Shown here: positions 55,012 to 64,000 of the stretch, in pieces
Numbering within the stretch: the first letter of the stretch is position 1
How the letters are laid out: every line of letters begins with the position of its first letter
From: Microbulbifer sp. SAOS-129_SWC
GTDB taxonomy: Bacteria; Pseudomonadota; Gammaproteobacteria; Pseudomonadales; Cellvibrionaceae
Assembly (NCBI RefSeq): GCF_039696035.1
Contig: NZ_CP155567.1
Span: 2,971,001-3,035,000, forward strand
Direction of reading: 5' to 3'
DNA length: 64,000 nucleotides
Translations under genes and position numbers: made by a program
Notes under the pieces: generated by a model
What the model saw: the letters and a program-made list of their open reading frames with translations, nothing else
What the model was told of the DNA's origin: nothing
Databases searched by the model: none

Positions 55012-56228
55012 CCGATTTTTTTCAGAATGGATCCATCACCACCCTGCACAACCTGTGCAACCGCTCACTGGAGGACATGGAACAGGAACTGCTGACGTTT
55101 TCCCGCCAGCGGCCCATGTCGTTGCTGTTGCCGTCGCTCTACTCGGAACTGGAGGGCGAGGCGCTGCCGCATATTCTCGGCGAGCTGGCCCAGGTACCCT
55201 ACCTGTCGGAGATCGTCATCGGGCTCGACCGCGCCGACGAATCCCAATACCGCGACGCACTGGCCCAGTTCAACCGCCTGCCGCAGCCGGTACGCGTACT
55301 CTGGAACGACGGTCCGCGACTGCGCGAACTGGATGCAAAGTTACAGGAGCGCGGCCTGGCGCCACTGGAGCCGGGCAAGGGGCGCAACGTCTGGTACTGT
55401 CTCGGTTATATCCTCGCCTCCGGCCGCGGTGAGGCAGTGGCGTTGCACGACTGCGATATCGTCACCTACGACCGCTCTCTGCTGGCGCGGCTGTTCTACC
55501 CCATCGCCAATCCCAGTTTCAGCTACGAGTTCTGTAAAGGCTATTACTCGCGCGTAGCCTCGGGAAAAATCAACGGCCGTGTCTGCCGCTTACTGGTGAC
55601 CCCGCTGGTGCGCACACTGCAGAAAATCTACGGCCATACCGATTACCTGACCTATATGGACAGTTTCCGCTATGCGCTGGCCGGCGAGTTCTCCTTCCGC
55701 CGCGACGTCATCAATGACCTGCACATCCCCAGCGACTGGGGCCTGGAAATCGGTGTGTTGTCGGAAATGTACCGCAATTTCTCCACCAACCACCTGTGCC
55801 AGGTGGATATTGCCCACCGCTACGACCACAAGCACCAGACGGTGTCCTTCAGCGACGACAGCACCGGCCTGTCGAAGATGTCGATTGATATCGCCAAGTC
55901 CCTGTTCCGCAAACTGGCCACTCAGGGCACGGTATTTTCCACGGAGATTTTCCGCTCAATCAAAGCCACCTACTTCCGCATTGCACTGGACTTTGTCGAG
56001 ACCTACCGCAACGATGCGATCATCAACGGCCTGGAATTCGATATTCACCGCGAAGAGCAGACCGTGGAACTCTTCGCCCGCAACCTGATGACCGCTGGCC
56101 AGGCGTTTCTCGACAACCCGATGGAAACGCCGTTTATTCCCAGCTGGAGCCGTATCAACAGCGCCGCGCCGGAATTTCTTGGCGAACTGCGCGAAGCGGT
56201 GGAAGCGGACTGCCGCGAATACACCTGA
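55008..56228 (+). CDS. Predicted glucosyl-3-phosphoglycerate synthase (GT81-like)
   Basis: A 406-residue GT-A glycosyltransferase. The metal-binding DxD is in [21 protein letters not shown], and [18 protein letters not shown] and [17 protein letters not shown] are present. These match GpgS-like enzymes that transfer glucose from a nucleotide sugar to 3-phosphoglycerate. It is translationally coupled to the HAD phosphatase upstream and only 11 bases from a GH13 phosphorylase downstream, the expected three-gene set for glucosylglycerate turnover. The donor nucleotide and the sugar were not proven from sequence. Confidence 0.85.
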   Translation: MTDFFQNGSITTLHNLCNRSLEDMEQELLTFSRQRPMSLLLPSLYSELEGEALPHILGELAQVPYLSEIVIGLDRADESQYRDALAQFNRLPQPVRVLWNDGPRLRELDAKLQERGLAPLEPGKGRNVWYCLGYILASGRGEAVALHDCDIVTYDRSLLARLFYPIANPSFSYEFCKGYYSRVASGKINGRVCRLLVTPLVRTLQKIYGHTDYLTYMDSFRYALAGEFSFRRDVINDLHIPSDWGLEIGVLSEMYRNFSTNHLCQVDIAHRYDHKHQTVSFSDDSTGLSKMSIDIAKSLFRKLATQGTVFSTEIFRSIKATYFRIALDFVETYRNDAIINGLEFDIHREEQTVELFARNLMTAGQAFLDNPMETPFIPSWSRINSAAPEFLGELREAVEADCREYT

Positions 56229-56239
56229 ACGGATGGCCC

Positions 56240-57994
56240 ATGACGCAAAATAACGAACAACTGTCCATCGAGAAAATCCTGCGGCAGAAGGTCTGCGATC
56301 ACCTGACCGCGATCTACCCGGATGCCGACTGCGGGGACATCGCCGAACGCCTGCTATCCACCATGCGTCTCGACGAGGACTGCCAGACACCGCTGGCGCA
56401 CAAGAACCTGTGGGACCAGACCGATACGCTGGTGATCACCTATGGCAACACCATTCTGAGCGAAACCCAGCCACCGCTGCAGGCGCTGCACCACTTTCTC
56501 AAGACCCACTTCACCATGCTGATCAACAGCGTGCACATACTGCCGTTCTTTCCCTACTCCAGCGACGACGGCTTTGCGGTAATCGATTACAAGCAGGTGG
56601 CGCCCAACCTGGGCGACTGGAAAGATATCCTGCGCATCAGCACCGACTTTCACCTGATGGCGGACCTGGTCATCAACCACTGCTCGGCCGAGCACCAGTG
56701 GTTTGCCAATTTCCAGCGCGGCGAATCGCCGGGCAACGATTACTTCGTCACGGTCGACCCCGATGAAGATCTCAGCGGTGTGGTGCGCCCGCGCACGACA
56801 CCGCTGCTGCGTGCCGTCGCCAACGGTGAAGAGAGCAAGTGTGTCTGGTGTACCTTCGGACACGACCAGATCGACCTGAATTTCGGCAACCCGCAGGTGC
56901 TGCAGGAAATCGTCGATATCATTCGCCTGTATCTGGATATGGGAGTACGCATCTTCCGCCTGGATGCGGTGGCGTTTATCTGGAAGCAGATCGGCACCAG
57001 CTGTATCAACCTGCCGCAGACCCACGAAATCGTGCGGCTGCTGCGCACGCTGATCGAACACGCCGATCCCAACACGGTGATCATCACCGAAACCAATATC
57101 CCCAACCGGGAAAACCTGTCCTATTTCGGCAATGCCAACGAAGCCCACTGTATCTACAACTTCTCCCTGCCGCCGCTGCTGGTCAACAGCCTGGTGAGCG
57201 GCAGTTGCCGGCACCTGACCAATTGGCTGATGAGCATGCCACCGGCACAGAACGGTACCACCTACCTGAACTTCATCGCCTCTCACGACGGTATTGGCCT
57301 GCGCCCGGTCGAGGGACTCCTGAGCGACGAGGAGCAGGAGGCGCTGGTGCAGACAATGGAAAACTTCGGCGGCAAGATTTCCTGGCGCGCACTGGACGAC
57401 GACAACAAGAAACCCTATGAAATCAACATTGCGCTGTTCGATGCCCTGAAAGGCACCACCGCCGGTGAGGATCACTGGCAACTGGAACGCTTTGTCTGTG
57501 CCCACGCCATCATGCTGGCGCTGGAGGGCATCCCCGCCTTTTACCTGCACAGCCTTATGGGCGCCACCAACGATTACCAGCGTATGGAAACGCATGGCCA
57601 CAACCGTGCCATCAACCGGCGCCAGTGGCACCAGCAGGAACTCGATCGACTGCTGGCAGACCCGCACAGCCACCACCACCAGGTTTTCCAGTGCCTGCGT
57701 CACCTGATCCGCTTGCGCCGCGAGCAGCCGGCATTTCACCCCAACGCCACCCAGTTTACCCTGCACCTGGGCGACGCGATCTTCGCCTTCTGGCGCCAGA
57801 GCATGGACCGGCGCCAGAGTATTTTTTGTCTGAACAATATTTCCGATGCGCCACAGACCGTACTGCTGTCCAGTATCAACCTGATCGGTACCGACAAATG
57901 GAAGGACCTCGTCAGCGACGAGATTTTCGAGGATATGCTGGCCTCGGTGACCCTGGAGCCCTACCAGACACTGTGGATTACCAACCGCTGGTAA
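56240..57994 (+). CDS. GH13 sucrose phosphorylase-like enzyme, probable glucosylglycerate phosphorylase
   Basis: A 584-residue GH13_18-type enzyme. The nucleophile is the Asp in [13 protein letters not shown], the acid/base Glu in [13 protein letters not shown], and the transition-state Asp in [12 protein letters not shown]. Length and layout resemble sucrose, sucrose-6-phosphate and glucosylglycerate phosphorylases (E. coli YcjM is the last). Its position beside a glucosyl-phosphoglycerate synthase and phosphatase favours glucosylglycerate, releasing glucose 1-phosphate and glycerate. Sucrose remains an alternative substrate. Ribosome spacing to the previous gene (11 bases) implies one transcript. 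Confidence 0.88.
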   Translation: MTQNNEQLSIEKILRQKVCDHLTAIYPDADCGDIAERLLSTMRLDEDCQTPLAHKNLWDQTDTLVITYGNTILSETQPPLQALHHFLKTHFTMLINSVHILPFFPYSSDDGFAVIDYKQVAPNLGDWKDILRISTDFHLMADLVINHCSAEHQWFANFQRGESPGNDYFVTVDPDEDLSGVVRPRTTPLLRAVANGEESKCVWCTFGHDQIDLNFGNPQVLQEIVDIIRLYLDMGVRIFRLDAVAFIWKQIGTSCINLPQTHEIVRLLRTLIEHADPNTVIITETNIPNRENLSYFGNANEAHCIYNFSLPPLLVNSLVSGSCRHLTNWLMSMPPAQNGTTYLNFIASHDGIGLRPVEGLLSDEEQEALVQTMENFGGKISWRALDDDNKKPYEINIALFDALKGTTAGEDHWQLERFVCAHAIMLALEGIPAFYLHSLMGATNDYQRMETHGHNRAINRRQWHQQELDRLLADPHSHHHQVFQCLRHLIRLRREQPAFHPNATQFTLHLGDAIFAFWRQSMDRRQSIFCLNNISDAPQTVLLSSINLIGTDKWKDLVSDEIFEDMLASVTLEPYQTLWITNRW

Positions 57995-58018
57995 GCGCAG
58001 GCTGTCGCGTTGCTCCGG

Positions 58019-59821
58019 TTAAATAACCGCTTCCAGTGGCATGGCGGCGCACACACGGTTGCGCCCGCCACTTTTCGCGCGATACATCCACTGGTCCGCC
58101 TCACCGATCAGCTCGTCCAGGCCCGACTGGTGCTGTCGCTCGGCCACCCCCAGGCTGACCGTCAGGGATAATCCCGGCACACTCCCCGTCTCGCTGCGTT
58201 CGCAAATGCTACGGCGTATGCGTTCGGCGAGAATACACGCCTGACCGAGATCCGTTTCCGGCAATAACAGCACGAATTCCTCACCGCCCCAGCGCGCCAC
58301 CAGATCTCCCTCGCGGCAACTCTCTGACAGCAGTTGCGCCACCCGCGCCAGAATACCGTCACCCACCTGGTGACCGTGGCGATCGTTGATATTTTTGAAA
58401 TGATCGATATCCACCATCACCAGGCTGAGCGGGCGTCCGTGGCGCGCCGCCGTGCTCCACAGGCCGGTCGCATCCGTACAGAAGGCCCGGCGGTTGGGCA
58501 ATCCGGTCAGGGCGTCAATGCGGGACAGCCATTCCGCCGCGCGGCGCGCCTGTTCCTGCGTGCGCACGCGGCTGGCCAGCGCCAGGGAGAAGAGAATCGC
58601 TTCCAGCACCAGGCCCAGTTCCACACTGTGGAAGGTCCAGGGCGTGATCGGCAGAAAACCCCAGACGGAAAACAGGGTCACCGCCAGACCGACCATACTG
58701 CACAGCGCCGCGCTGAGAAAATAAACTCCCGAGCGTCGGCCGTGGCTGATCGTCAGGCAACCGAGCCCGACCATGGCAATGGTGAAAATTGCCATGAAGT
58801 TGAAGGCCACATGGGTGACAAAAAATTGACTGCCCTCGATCACTCCGAGCCCCAGCAGCACCGCGGTTGCCATCGAGCCGCGCAAAACCCAGGCCTGAAT
58901 ACGCGGGGCGTGCAATTCCAGCTGCAGGAAGCGGCACGCAAACAGGAAGCCGGAACAGCAGAACAGCAGCATCATCACCATGATTGCATAGCGCTGTATC
59001 TGCGGCTGCTGCGGCCACAGCCAGGCGGACGCATGACCGTTGTAGGTCAGGCTGAGCACGAGATAACAGAACAGGTAGCAGGAATAATACAGGTTGCTGC
59101 GGTCGCGCAACCCCAGGTAGAGCATCAGGTTGTAGAAGATAAAAGCCAGCAGAAAGCCGTACAACAAACCGTAGCGATAGTCGGCAAATCCTTTTAGAAC
59201 GGCGGCCTGCTGGTCGTTCAGCAGGGAAAGCGACAATACCATCGGTTCATCAGTCTGGACGTGCAGATAGAATTCACTGGCGCCGGGTGCAATCTTTACC
59301 GGCACGGTATAGCCAACCCCCGGTACCACGCTGTCGGCACGGGTGACCGCATCGCCGGCTCGCCAGTGCTGCAGCAATCTCCCACCCTGCAGCTGGTAGA
59401 CATCGATATGGTCCAGCCAGGTTTTGCCAATCACCAGGTGCAGCGCACGCGGGTTGTGTGTCGGGTTTTCTACCACCAGGTGAAACCACACCGGTGGCGA
59501 GCCGATACCAAACGACGGAACTTTGCGCCCGCTCGGTTGAAAATCTCCCCGTGCCTGCCGCATCGTGGCCTGAGTCAGGGACAGTGGCGACTTCCCTTCC
59601 ACCAGGAAAGTGACGCGGTCGCCCAGAGGCGTGTCGAGGCCCTCGCTCACGGAATAGGTCTTGGCGGCCGGCGCTGCCGCCACCGCGCAGACGCCAAATG
59701 TCAAAAAAATCAGAACAGCGACAAAGCAAAGGCAGCGACGGAAGAACTGTCGTGAACGGGCGGGCGGATTGGCCGAGCGAACACCGTACAAAATAGTCAA
59801 GTCGATTAGCCTCTTGTACAA
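58019..59821 (-). CDS. Diguanylate cyclase with 7TMR-DISM sensory region
   Basis: A 600-residue protein: an N-terminal signal/anchor segment, a periplasmic 7TMR-DISMED2-like domain (residues about 55-190, VWFHLVVENPTHNPRALHLVIG), seven helices (about 200-400), and a GGDEF domain (about 430-590). The active site is RWGGEEF, with an inhibitory I-site REGD five residues before it, so it should make cyclic di-GMP with product inhibition. The start at 59821 is a TTG; no better start is evident, so the N-terminus is uncertain. It is separate from the phosphorylase operon on the opposite strand. Confidence 0.9.
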   Translation of the reverse strand: MYKRLIDLTILYGVRSANPPARSRQFFRRCLCFVAVLIFLTFGVCAVAAAPAAKTYSVSEGLDTPLGDRVTFLVEGKSPLSLTQATMRQARGDFQPSGRKVPSFGIGSPPVWFHLVVENPTHNPRALHLVIGKTWLDHIDVYQLQGGRLLQHWRAGDAVTRADSVVPGVGYTVPVKIAPGASEFYLHVQTDEPMVLSLSLLNDQQAAVLKGFADYRYGLLYGFLLAFIFYNLMLYLGLRDRSNLYYSCYLFCYLVLSLTYNGHASAWLWPQQPQIQRYAIMVMMLLFCCSGFLFACRFLQLELHAPRIQAWVLRGSMATAVLLGLGVIEGSQFFVTHVAFNFMAIFTIAMVGLGCLTISHGRRSGVYFLSAALCSMVGLAVTLFSVWGFLPITPWTFHSVELGLVLEAILFSLALASRVRTQEQARRAAEWLSRIDALTGLPNRRAFCTDATGLWSTAARHGRPLSLVMVDIDHFKNINDRHGHQVGDGILARVAQLLSESCREGDLVARWGGEEFVLLLPETDLGQACILAERIRRSICERSETGSVPGLSLTVSLGVAERQHQSGLDELIGEADQWMYRAKSGGRNRVCAAMPLEAVI

Positions 59822-60229
59822 ATCTTGTTATTTGCAGGCTTGATTAGTGTGGCGGCTGGGTAGTTACGACTTGTTCAGTTTTTTGTTATTCGTGCACGCG
59901 CCCCGGCGACCGTATTCAGTCGCCCCGGTGACACGCGGTTATCTATCCTGCCCGATGCCAGACAGGGAAAATCGGCTCGCCAACTACGTGCCCGTGTCGT
60001 GAGCCTGACGCACGGGGGGCGAAGCCATGGTGCAAGACCAGCCTGACAAGCGTCAGACACAGCCTTGCGTGGCAGACAGGAGAGAAAGTGTAACCGCCTT
60101 CACAGGCTGTGGTTAACTTTTTGGCACCATAACAATCGCATGAGGGATCGATGGCGTAAATACGTCAGGAAAGTGGTCCGGCGATAGCCCCAAAGGGCCA
60201 CTCGACACCGCTGTGGCATCCCTCCGCGC
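59822..60229. other. Gene-free interval upstream of the diguanylate cyclase
   Basis: About 400 bases lie between the MFS gene end and the cyclase start. Near 60000-60055 a TGACGC/GCGTCA pair can form a stem. A hairpin at about 60170-60203 (AGTGGTCC / GGGCCACT) may terminate the MFS transcript. No known riboswitch, including cyclic di-GMP types, was recognised. Confidence 0.4.
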
Positions 60230-61438
60230 TCAGGTGGACTCTGTCAGCGCCGGGCCACCACCGCCCACGCGACCGAGGCGCACTTCATTCCCCGGGATCG
60301 GCGAAACCGGAATATTCTGCGCCAACAACAGCGATATCAGCGCAATTCCGGTACCGCACCAGAACACCGCAGCCGGGGAAACCAGCCACAGCAAGCCAAA
60401 CAGCACCGGGATCACTACTGCCGCGATATGGTTGATGGTGAAACTCACGGCTGCCGAGGCCGCGATATCCCGGTCATCGACGATTTTCTGGAAATAGGAC
60501 TTGATCGCGATGGCCATGGAAAAGAACAGGTGGTCCACCAGGTAGAGACCCGCCGCGGCAGTGCCGTTCTCCACCAGCGCATAACCGGTAAATACCAGCG
60601 CCAGGCCGATATACTCGATCGACAGTGCCGCGCGTTCGCCGAAACGCACGATCAGCCGCCCCATGCGTGGTGCCACGAACAGGTTCAGCAGGTGATTGAT
60701 GATAAACAGCTGCGCGATCTGCGCCACGCTGTAATCGAACTTCTCCACCATCAGGAAACCGGCAAACACCACGAAAATCTGCCGCCGCGCGCCACTCATG
60801 AAGGTCAGCGCGTAGTAGAGCCAGTAGCGCTTGCGCAGGATGATTTTTTTGTGCTGGCTGTGGGGCTGCGCAAAACTCGGGAACACCAGCCATATCGCGA
60901 TCACAACGATCACGGTGATACCGCCACCGAGCAGATAGATCCAGCGGTAATCCCAGCCGAGGGTATCCGATGTCAGCCACACCAGACCGTAGGCGCCGAG
61001 CGACGCCAGTGAACCGGCCGCGAGCATACGCCCCATCCAGATCGCCGAAGTCTCCTTCGGCAACCACTGCAGTGCCAGCGATGTTTTCAACGATTCGTAA
61101 TAGTGGAAACCGGTGGACATCAGCAGCGTCGTCAGCAACAGCCCTGCGTTGGTCGGAAACCAGCCGGTGATCGCCACACCGATACCGGTGGCAATCAGTG
61201 ACAGGAATGCCAGCCGCTGCTCGCGCACCAGCATCAGCACAAAGATCACCGTGAAGGCGAGAAACCCGGGAATTTCCCGCACGCTCTGCAGCAGGCCGAT
61301 ATCCGCCCCGGAAAAGGATGCGCGTTCGATGACGAAATTGTTCAGCAGCGCCTGCCAGACACCAAAAGACAGCGGCATCGCCGCAGACAACAACAGCAAC
61401 ATGATTTCGGCGCGACGCCAGGTGTGGGAGTGACTCAT
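60230..61438 (-). CDS. Major facilitator superfamily transporter
   Basis: A 402-residue protein with about 12 hydrophobic helices. Characteristic segments are RRAEIMLLLLSAAMPLSFGVWQALLNN, FSGADIGLLQSVREIPGFLAF and the central VFPSFAQPHSQHKKIILRKRYW loop. The MFS assignment rests on helix pattern and loop placement; the substrate is unknown. It is transcribed toward the diguanylate cyclase and preceded by the chitinase gene's end. Confidence 0.85.
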   Translation of the reverse strand: MSHSHTWRRAEIMLLLLSAAMPLSFGVWQALLNNFVIERASFSGADIGLLQSVREIPGFLAFTVIFVLMLVREQRLAFLSLIATGIGVAITGWFPTNAGLLLTTLLMSTGFHYYESLKTSLALQWLPKETSAIWMGRMLAAGSLASLGAYGLVWLTSDTLGWDYRWIYLLGGGITVIVVIAIWLVFPSFAQPHSQHKKIILRKRYWLYYALTFMSGARRQIFVVFAGFLMVEKFDYSVAQIAQLFIINHLLNLFVAPRMGRLIVRFGERAALSIEYIGLALVFTGYALVENGTAAAGLYLVDHLFFSMAIAIKSYFQKIVDDRDIAASAAVSFTINHIAAVVIPVLFGLLWLVSPAAVFWCGTGIALISLLLAQNIPVSPIPGNEVRLGRVGGGGPALTEST

Positions 61439-61629
61439 CGGGGACTTCTTTTTACGGTGGCGGAAATCTCAATCAATGCCCGGTTTCAGGCGGCGCCATT
61501 CTATCGCGTTGCGGCCCGGGAAAATACGCCCCAATCCACGGGCTGTATCCGTAACGCGCTGCAGGGATAGGGTGAAGAGTCGCGGTGGGGAATCGAGTCG
61601 GCGGGAACAACGCACCGAATTCAAACAAC

Positions 61630-61649
61630 GGGCGGCCCCATGGCCGCCC
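61630..61649 (-). terminator. Hairpin downstream of the chitinase gene
   Basis: GGGCGGCC (61630-61637) pairs with GGCCGCCC (61642-61649), followed on the minus strand by a T-rich stretch (gttgtttg). It lies about ten bases beyond the chitinase stop. Confidence 0.6.
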
Positions 61650-61658
61650 TATCAAACC

Positions 61659-62939
61659 TCAGTCCTGGCGCAGCGTGCCGATCGGGATGGGGATATCGAA
61701 ATACGAAGCGCCCGCGCCCATGCCGCCCTCGCAACCATTGGGAGGTGTGGTACAGACATTACGCGTAGACGGACACTCGGCGGCCCAGAACATATAACCG
61801 AGGAAGCCGTTGCTACTGCCGGCACCATTCGGGGCAATATTCTGCACGAAATCCGCTTTGGCCAACTGGGTCGAATTGGCGAAGTCCACGCAGTTCTCCT
61901 GCGGCTGATTGCCGTCGGTCAGCCACATGCTGACCGCCACCTTGGCCGGCGCCTTGGGCAGGATCGGCGGGCTGTAGTTGAACTTGCCATCCACATGCTC
62001 CTGCCACTGATCAGTGGCAGGCTCGCCGCGCGGCACCATGGCGTTGATATAGTCGATCTTGCCATTGGGCAGCCAGTCGGCGGCGGCGCGCCGGCTCAGT
62101 TCCTGCAGATAGCGGTCGCCCACGGCCAGGTCGAGCGTCAGGTAGCCGCCGCCGCTGAGGCCGCGGTAGGTACTGATAAACGTCTCGATACCGGCCAGCT
62201 CGGCATCCCCCGGGGTGCCGTTCTCCCAGTCGATCTCAAAGCCGTCCAGGCCCAGATCCAGTACCACCTGGTGCGCCCGCATCGCCAGACCGGCGGGGTC
62301 GGTCACCAGCGCCTGGTCCCAGGCATCGGTATAGGTGATGCCGCCCATGGAAACCATCACGCGGATGCCGTGATCCTTGAAGTAGTTGACCACGTCGGTG
62401 GTCATGCCGCGCGGCACGCCGTTGACGAAATTATCATCGGTGGTCTGGTTGAGCAGTTTCAGCGGCTCGAGAAAGCTGAGAATCACCAGGTTGATCGACG
62501 GCCTGCCGTCGCCGCGATCGATCATCCAGTGGTTGGCCACATCAAACTCACCGCCGGGCGTGGTATCCCGCGGCAGGCTCCAGTCACAGAAATGGTTACC
62601 GCAGTGCCAGGCGCCATAGATCGACATGGGCGCACCACTGCCGCCGGAGGATGAGCTGGAACTCGAACTGGAAGAAGACGAGGAGCTGGAAGAGGAACTG
62701 GACGAAGAGCTGCTATCGCAGCTGCCCAGTGCCAGCCACGGATCGCCCTTGGAGGGCTGGTCCTTGGTACCGGCCGCGGCCTGGGCCTCATAGGCGGTGC
62801 CGTTGTACTGCACTTGATCACCGGTCTGATAGCTCAGGTGCCGGTCCCACGCTGCGAGACCGCTGCAGTCGTAGGCGAAACCCGGCGCGGCCCACAGGGC
62901 AGCGACGGAAACGAGTACTCCAGTAATCGTACGTAGCAT
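61659..62939 (-). CDS. Secreted GH18 chitinase with N-terminal CBM5/12 and poly-serine linker
   Basis: A 426-residue exported enzyme. It has a signal peptide (cleavage near GFAYD), a small CBM5/12 chitin-binding domain (LSYQTGDQVQYNGTAYEAQ, ending in SC), an uninterrupted poly-serine linker of over 20 residues, then a GH18 barrel (residues about 105-420). The catalytic motif reads LDGFEIDWENG; the acid/base Glu is present but the usual second Asp of DxxDxDxE is Glu. It should hydrolyse chitin outside the cell. The ATG at 62939 follows aaaagg; a longer upstream start would destroy the signal peptide. Confidence 0.92.
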   Translation of the reverse strand: MLRTITGVLVSVAALWAAPGFAYDCSGLAAWDRHLSYQTGDQVQYNGTAYEAQAAAGTKDQPSKGDPWLALGSCDSSSSSSSSSSSSSSSSSSSSSSSGGSGAPMSIYGAWHCGNHFCDWSLPRDTTPGGEFDVANHWMIDRGDGRPSINLVILSFLEPLKLLNQTTDDNFVNGVPRGMTTDVVNYFKDHGIRVMVSMGGITYTDAWDQALVTDPAGLAMRAHQVVLDLGLDGFEIDWENGTPGDAELAGIETFISTYRGLSGGGYLTLDLAVGDRYLQELSRRAAADWLPNGKIDYINAMVPRGEPATDQWQEHVDGKFNYSPPILPKAPAKVAVSMWLTDGNQPQENCVDFANSTQLAKADFVQNIAPNGAGSSNGFLGYMFWAAECPSTRNVCTTPPNGCEGGMGAGASYFDIPIPIGTLRQD

Positions 62940-63253
62940 ATTGTTATCCTTTTCGGTTGCGTGTCGCTCGGGCAATACCGGCACCTCCCTTGCCACCGCC
63001 GGGCCGCCCGCTTGTGTACAGATTGGACTTCACTCGAACGGGTACAACGCGCCGCCGGATGCACCTTGGCATCAGATGACAGCGTTATCAAAAAGTAGGT
63101 GAGAGGAAAACCCGCGTCAACGAAATCACCGCCGCTAACCGCTGGAATAAGACCTGGTTGGCAATTGCGTCGGCGTAGTGGCCTTTAAAAAGGAATGCAC
63201 CGCCACAGGGCTTGTGGCAACGGGATCGGTTACCGCATCAGCCGCACGGCGCG
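62940..63253. other. Gene-free interval between the chitinase and the partial MFS gene
   Basis: About 310 bases without a convincing gene. It should hold the chitinase promoter (minus strand). No hairpin or operator stood out. Confidence 0.4.
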
Positions 63254-64000
63254 CTAGGTAGCGCCAATTTCCAGCCGCTTCAGCGCACCGCTCGCCATCA
63301 CCAGCACGAATGCCAGCAGACTGACAATACCGGCCCACAGCAGCGTGGTCAGCGGTGCCGCGTATTCACTCAACGCCCCCGCCGCCAGCGCCCCCAGCGC
63401 CGCCGAACCGAACAGCGCCAGCTGGTAGATCGAGATCAAGCGGCTGCGATAGGCGTCCGGTGCCAGCACCTGTACGACCGCGCGCCCCAGCACCGCCGAG
63501 GCCGCCGCCACACCGCCCCAGCAGGCGCACAGCAGGATCAGCCCGAACGGTGTAGGGCCGAAGCTGATCGCTACCAGCAGCGCGGCGCTGTAGGCTAGAC
63601 ACATGAGGATACCGCGCCCGGGCCGGGTGCCCTGGCCGCGGCGCAGCATGGTGACCGTCGCCGCCACGGTGCCGCCGATAAACGCCAGCTGCAGCGTGGC
63701 GTAATAACTGGCGCCGCGCCCGTAGTCTTCCGCCAACAACGGCAGCACCACCAGAAAGACACCGATATGCACGAAACCGTTGAATGCCATCAGTGCCACC
63801 AGCTCGCGCAGCGCCGGGCGTCGCCACGCCTCGGCCAGGCCCTCGGCGATCAGCGTCAGCGGCCGTTTGCCCTGCTCCGGTGGCAGCGTCGCGCGGGGTT
63901 CGCGCAGCGAATAGAAAAAGAGCGCCGCCACTGCCACGACCGCCGCCTGCAGTGACAGCAGCGGCCGCAGGCCCCAGTGATCGAAGCGGCTCGCCAGCAG
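63254..64000 (-). CDS. Major facilitator superfamily transporter, 5' truncated
   Basis: The frame is open to the window end at 64000, so the N-terminal part is missing. The visible 248 residues contain about seven helices (LLSLQAAVVAVAALFFYSL, LRELVALMAFNGFVHIGVFLVVLPLL, FGLILLCACWGGVAAASAVLG) and the loop EPRATLPPEQGKRPLT. This matches the C-terminal half of MFS exporters of the Bacillus Bcr/ENTS style, judged by helix pattern only. Substrate unknown. Confidence 0.8.
   Translation of the reverse strand: MLASRFDHWGLRPLLSLQAAVVAVAALFFYSLREPRATLPPEQGKRPLTLIAEGLAEAWRRPALRELVALMAFNGFVHIGVFLVVLPLLAEDYGRGASYYATLQLAFIGGTVAATVTMLRRGQGTRPGRGILMCLAYSAALLVAISFGPTPFGLILLCACWGGVAAASAVLGRAVVQVLAPDAYRSRLISIYQLALFGSAALGALAAGALSEYAAPLTTLLWAGIVSLLAFVLVMASGALKRLEIGAT

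Noticed and set aside
59822..60229. Cyclic di-GMP or cobalamin riboswitch before the diguanylate cyclase
   Set aside because: Partial look-alike segments exist, but the conserved core sequences and stem order are absent.

Overview
The window reads as chromosomal DNA of a GC-rich marine gammaproteobacterium. Gene content and protein style suggest the Cellvibrionales, possibly Microbulbifer or a close relative. This is inference from a chitinase with a CBM5/12 domain and a long poly-serine linker, a glucosylglycerate osmolyte cluster, a TonB receptor, and clusters whose order recalls Pseudomonas. No marker gene fixes the genus. No rRNA, tRNA, CRISPR array, prophage or insertion-sequence transposase was recognised. 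Most of the window is ordinary chromosomal backbone.

Layout. 1-5 kb: the end of an SH3/coiled-coil membrane protein, an overlapping run (cyclophilin, pdxJ, DUF2520 protein, SpoU methyltransferase), and an OmpA-type porin. 5-10 kb: an AT-rich gap with one exact DnaA box, then guaB-guaA (minus) divergent from xseA. 10-15 kb: two tandem MltF-like lipoproteins, each with two substrate-binding domains before the transglycosylase domain. 15-27 kb: quinone oxidoreductase, TonB receptor with a palindrome beside its start, pdxH-cupin, a 2-oxoacid decarboxylase/aldehyde dehydrogenase pair resembling the arginine-transaminase route, kbl-tdh split by a perfect inverted repeat, an acetyltransferase and sodC. 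27-33 kb: an antiporter and FMN-dependent glutamate synthase-like enzyme (minus), divergent from a radical SAM gene preceded by a textbook LexA box and followed by a GIY-YIG nuclease.

33-45 kb: LysR and short-chain dehydrogenases, small conserved proteins, a saccharopine-dehydrogenase-like enzyme, then five tandem ~170-bp repeats, each carrying a 19-bp inverted repeat. Next come a PAP2 phosphatase and glycosyltransferase pair, a Cyc2-like fused haem-porin, and a PhoP/PhoQ-type system with PepSY and glycine-zipper proteins. 46-53 kb: a TcyP-like transporter, a TlpA thioredoxin, YihY, an ArsC-family protein, WrbA, DUF2069 and SppA. 54-58 kb: a three-gene cluster predicted to make and recycle glucosylglycerate. 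58-64 kb: a 7TM diguanylate cyclase, two MFS transporters (one cut by the window end) and a GH18 chitinase.

Most notable for follow-up: the tandem repeat array, the LexA-box radical SAM locus, the Cyc2-like protein, the doubled-sensor MltF pair and the kbl-tdh inverted repeat. All functional statements come from reading the sequence; no database search was run.
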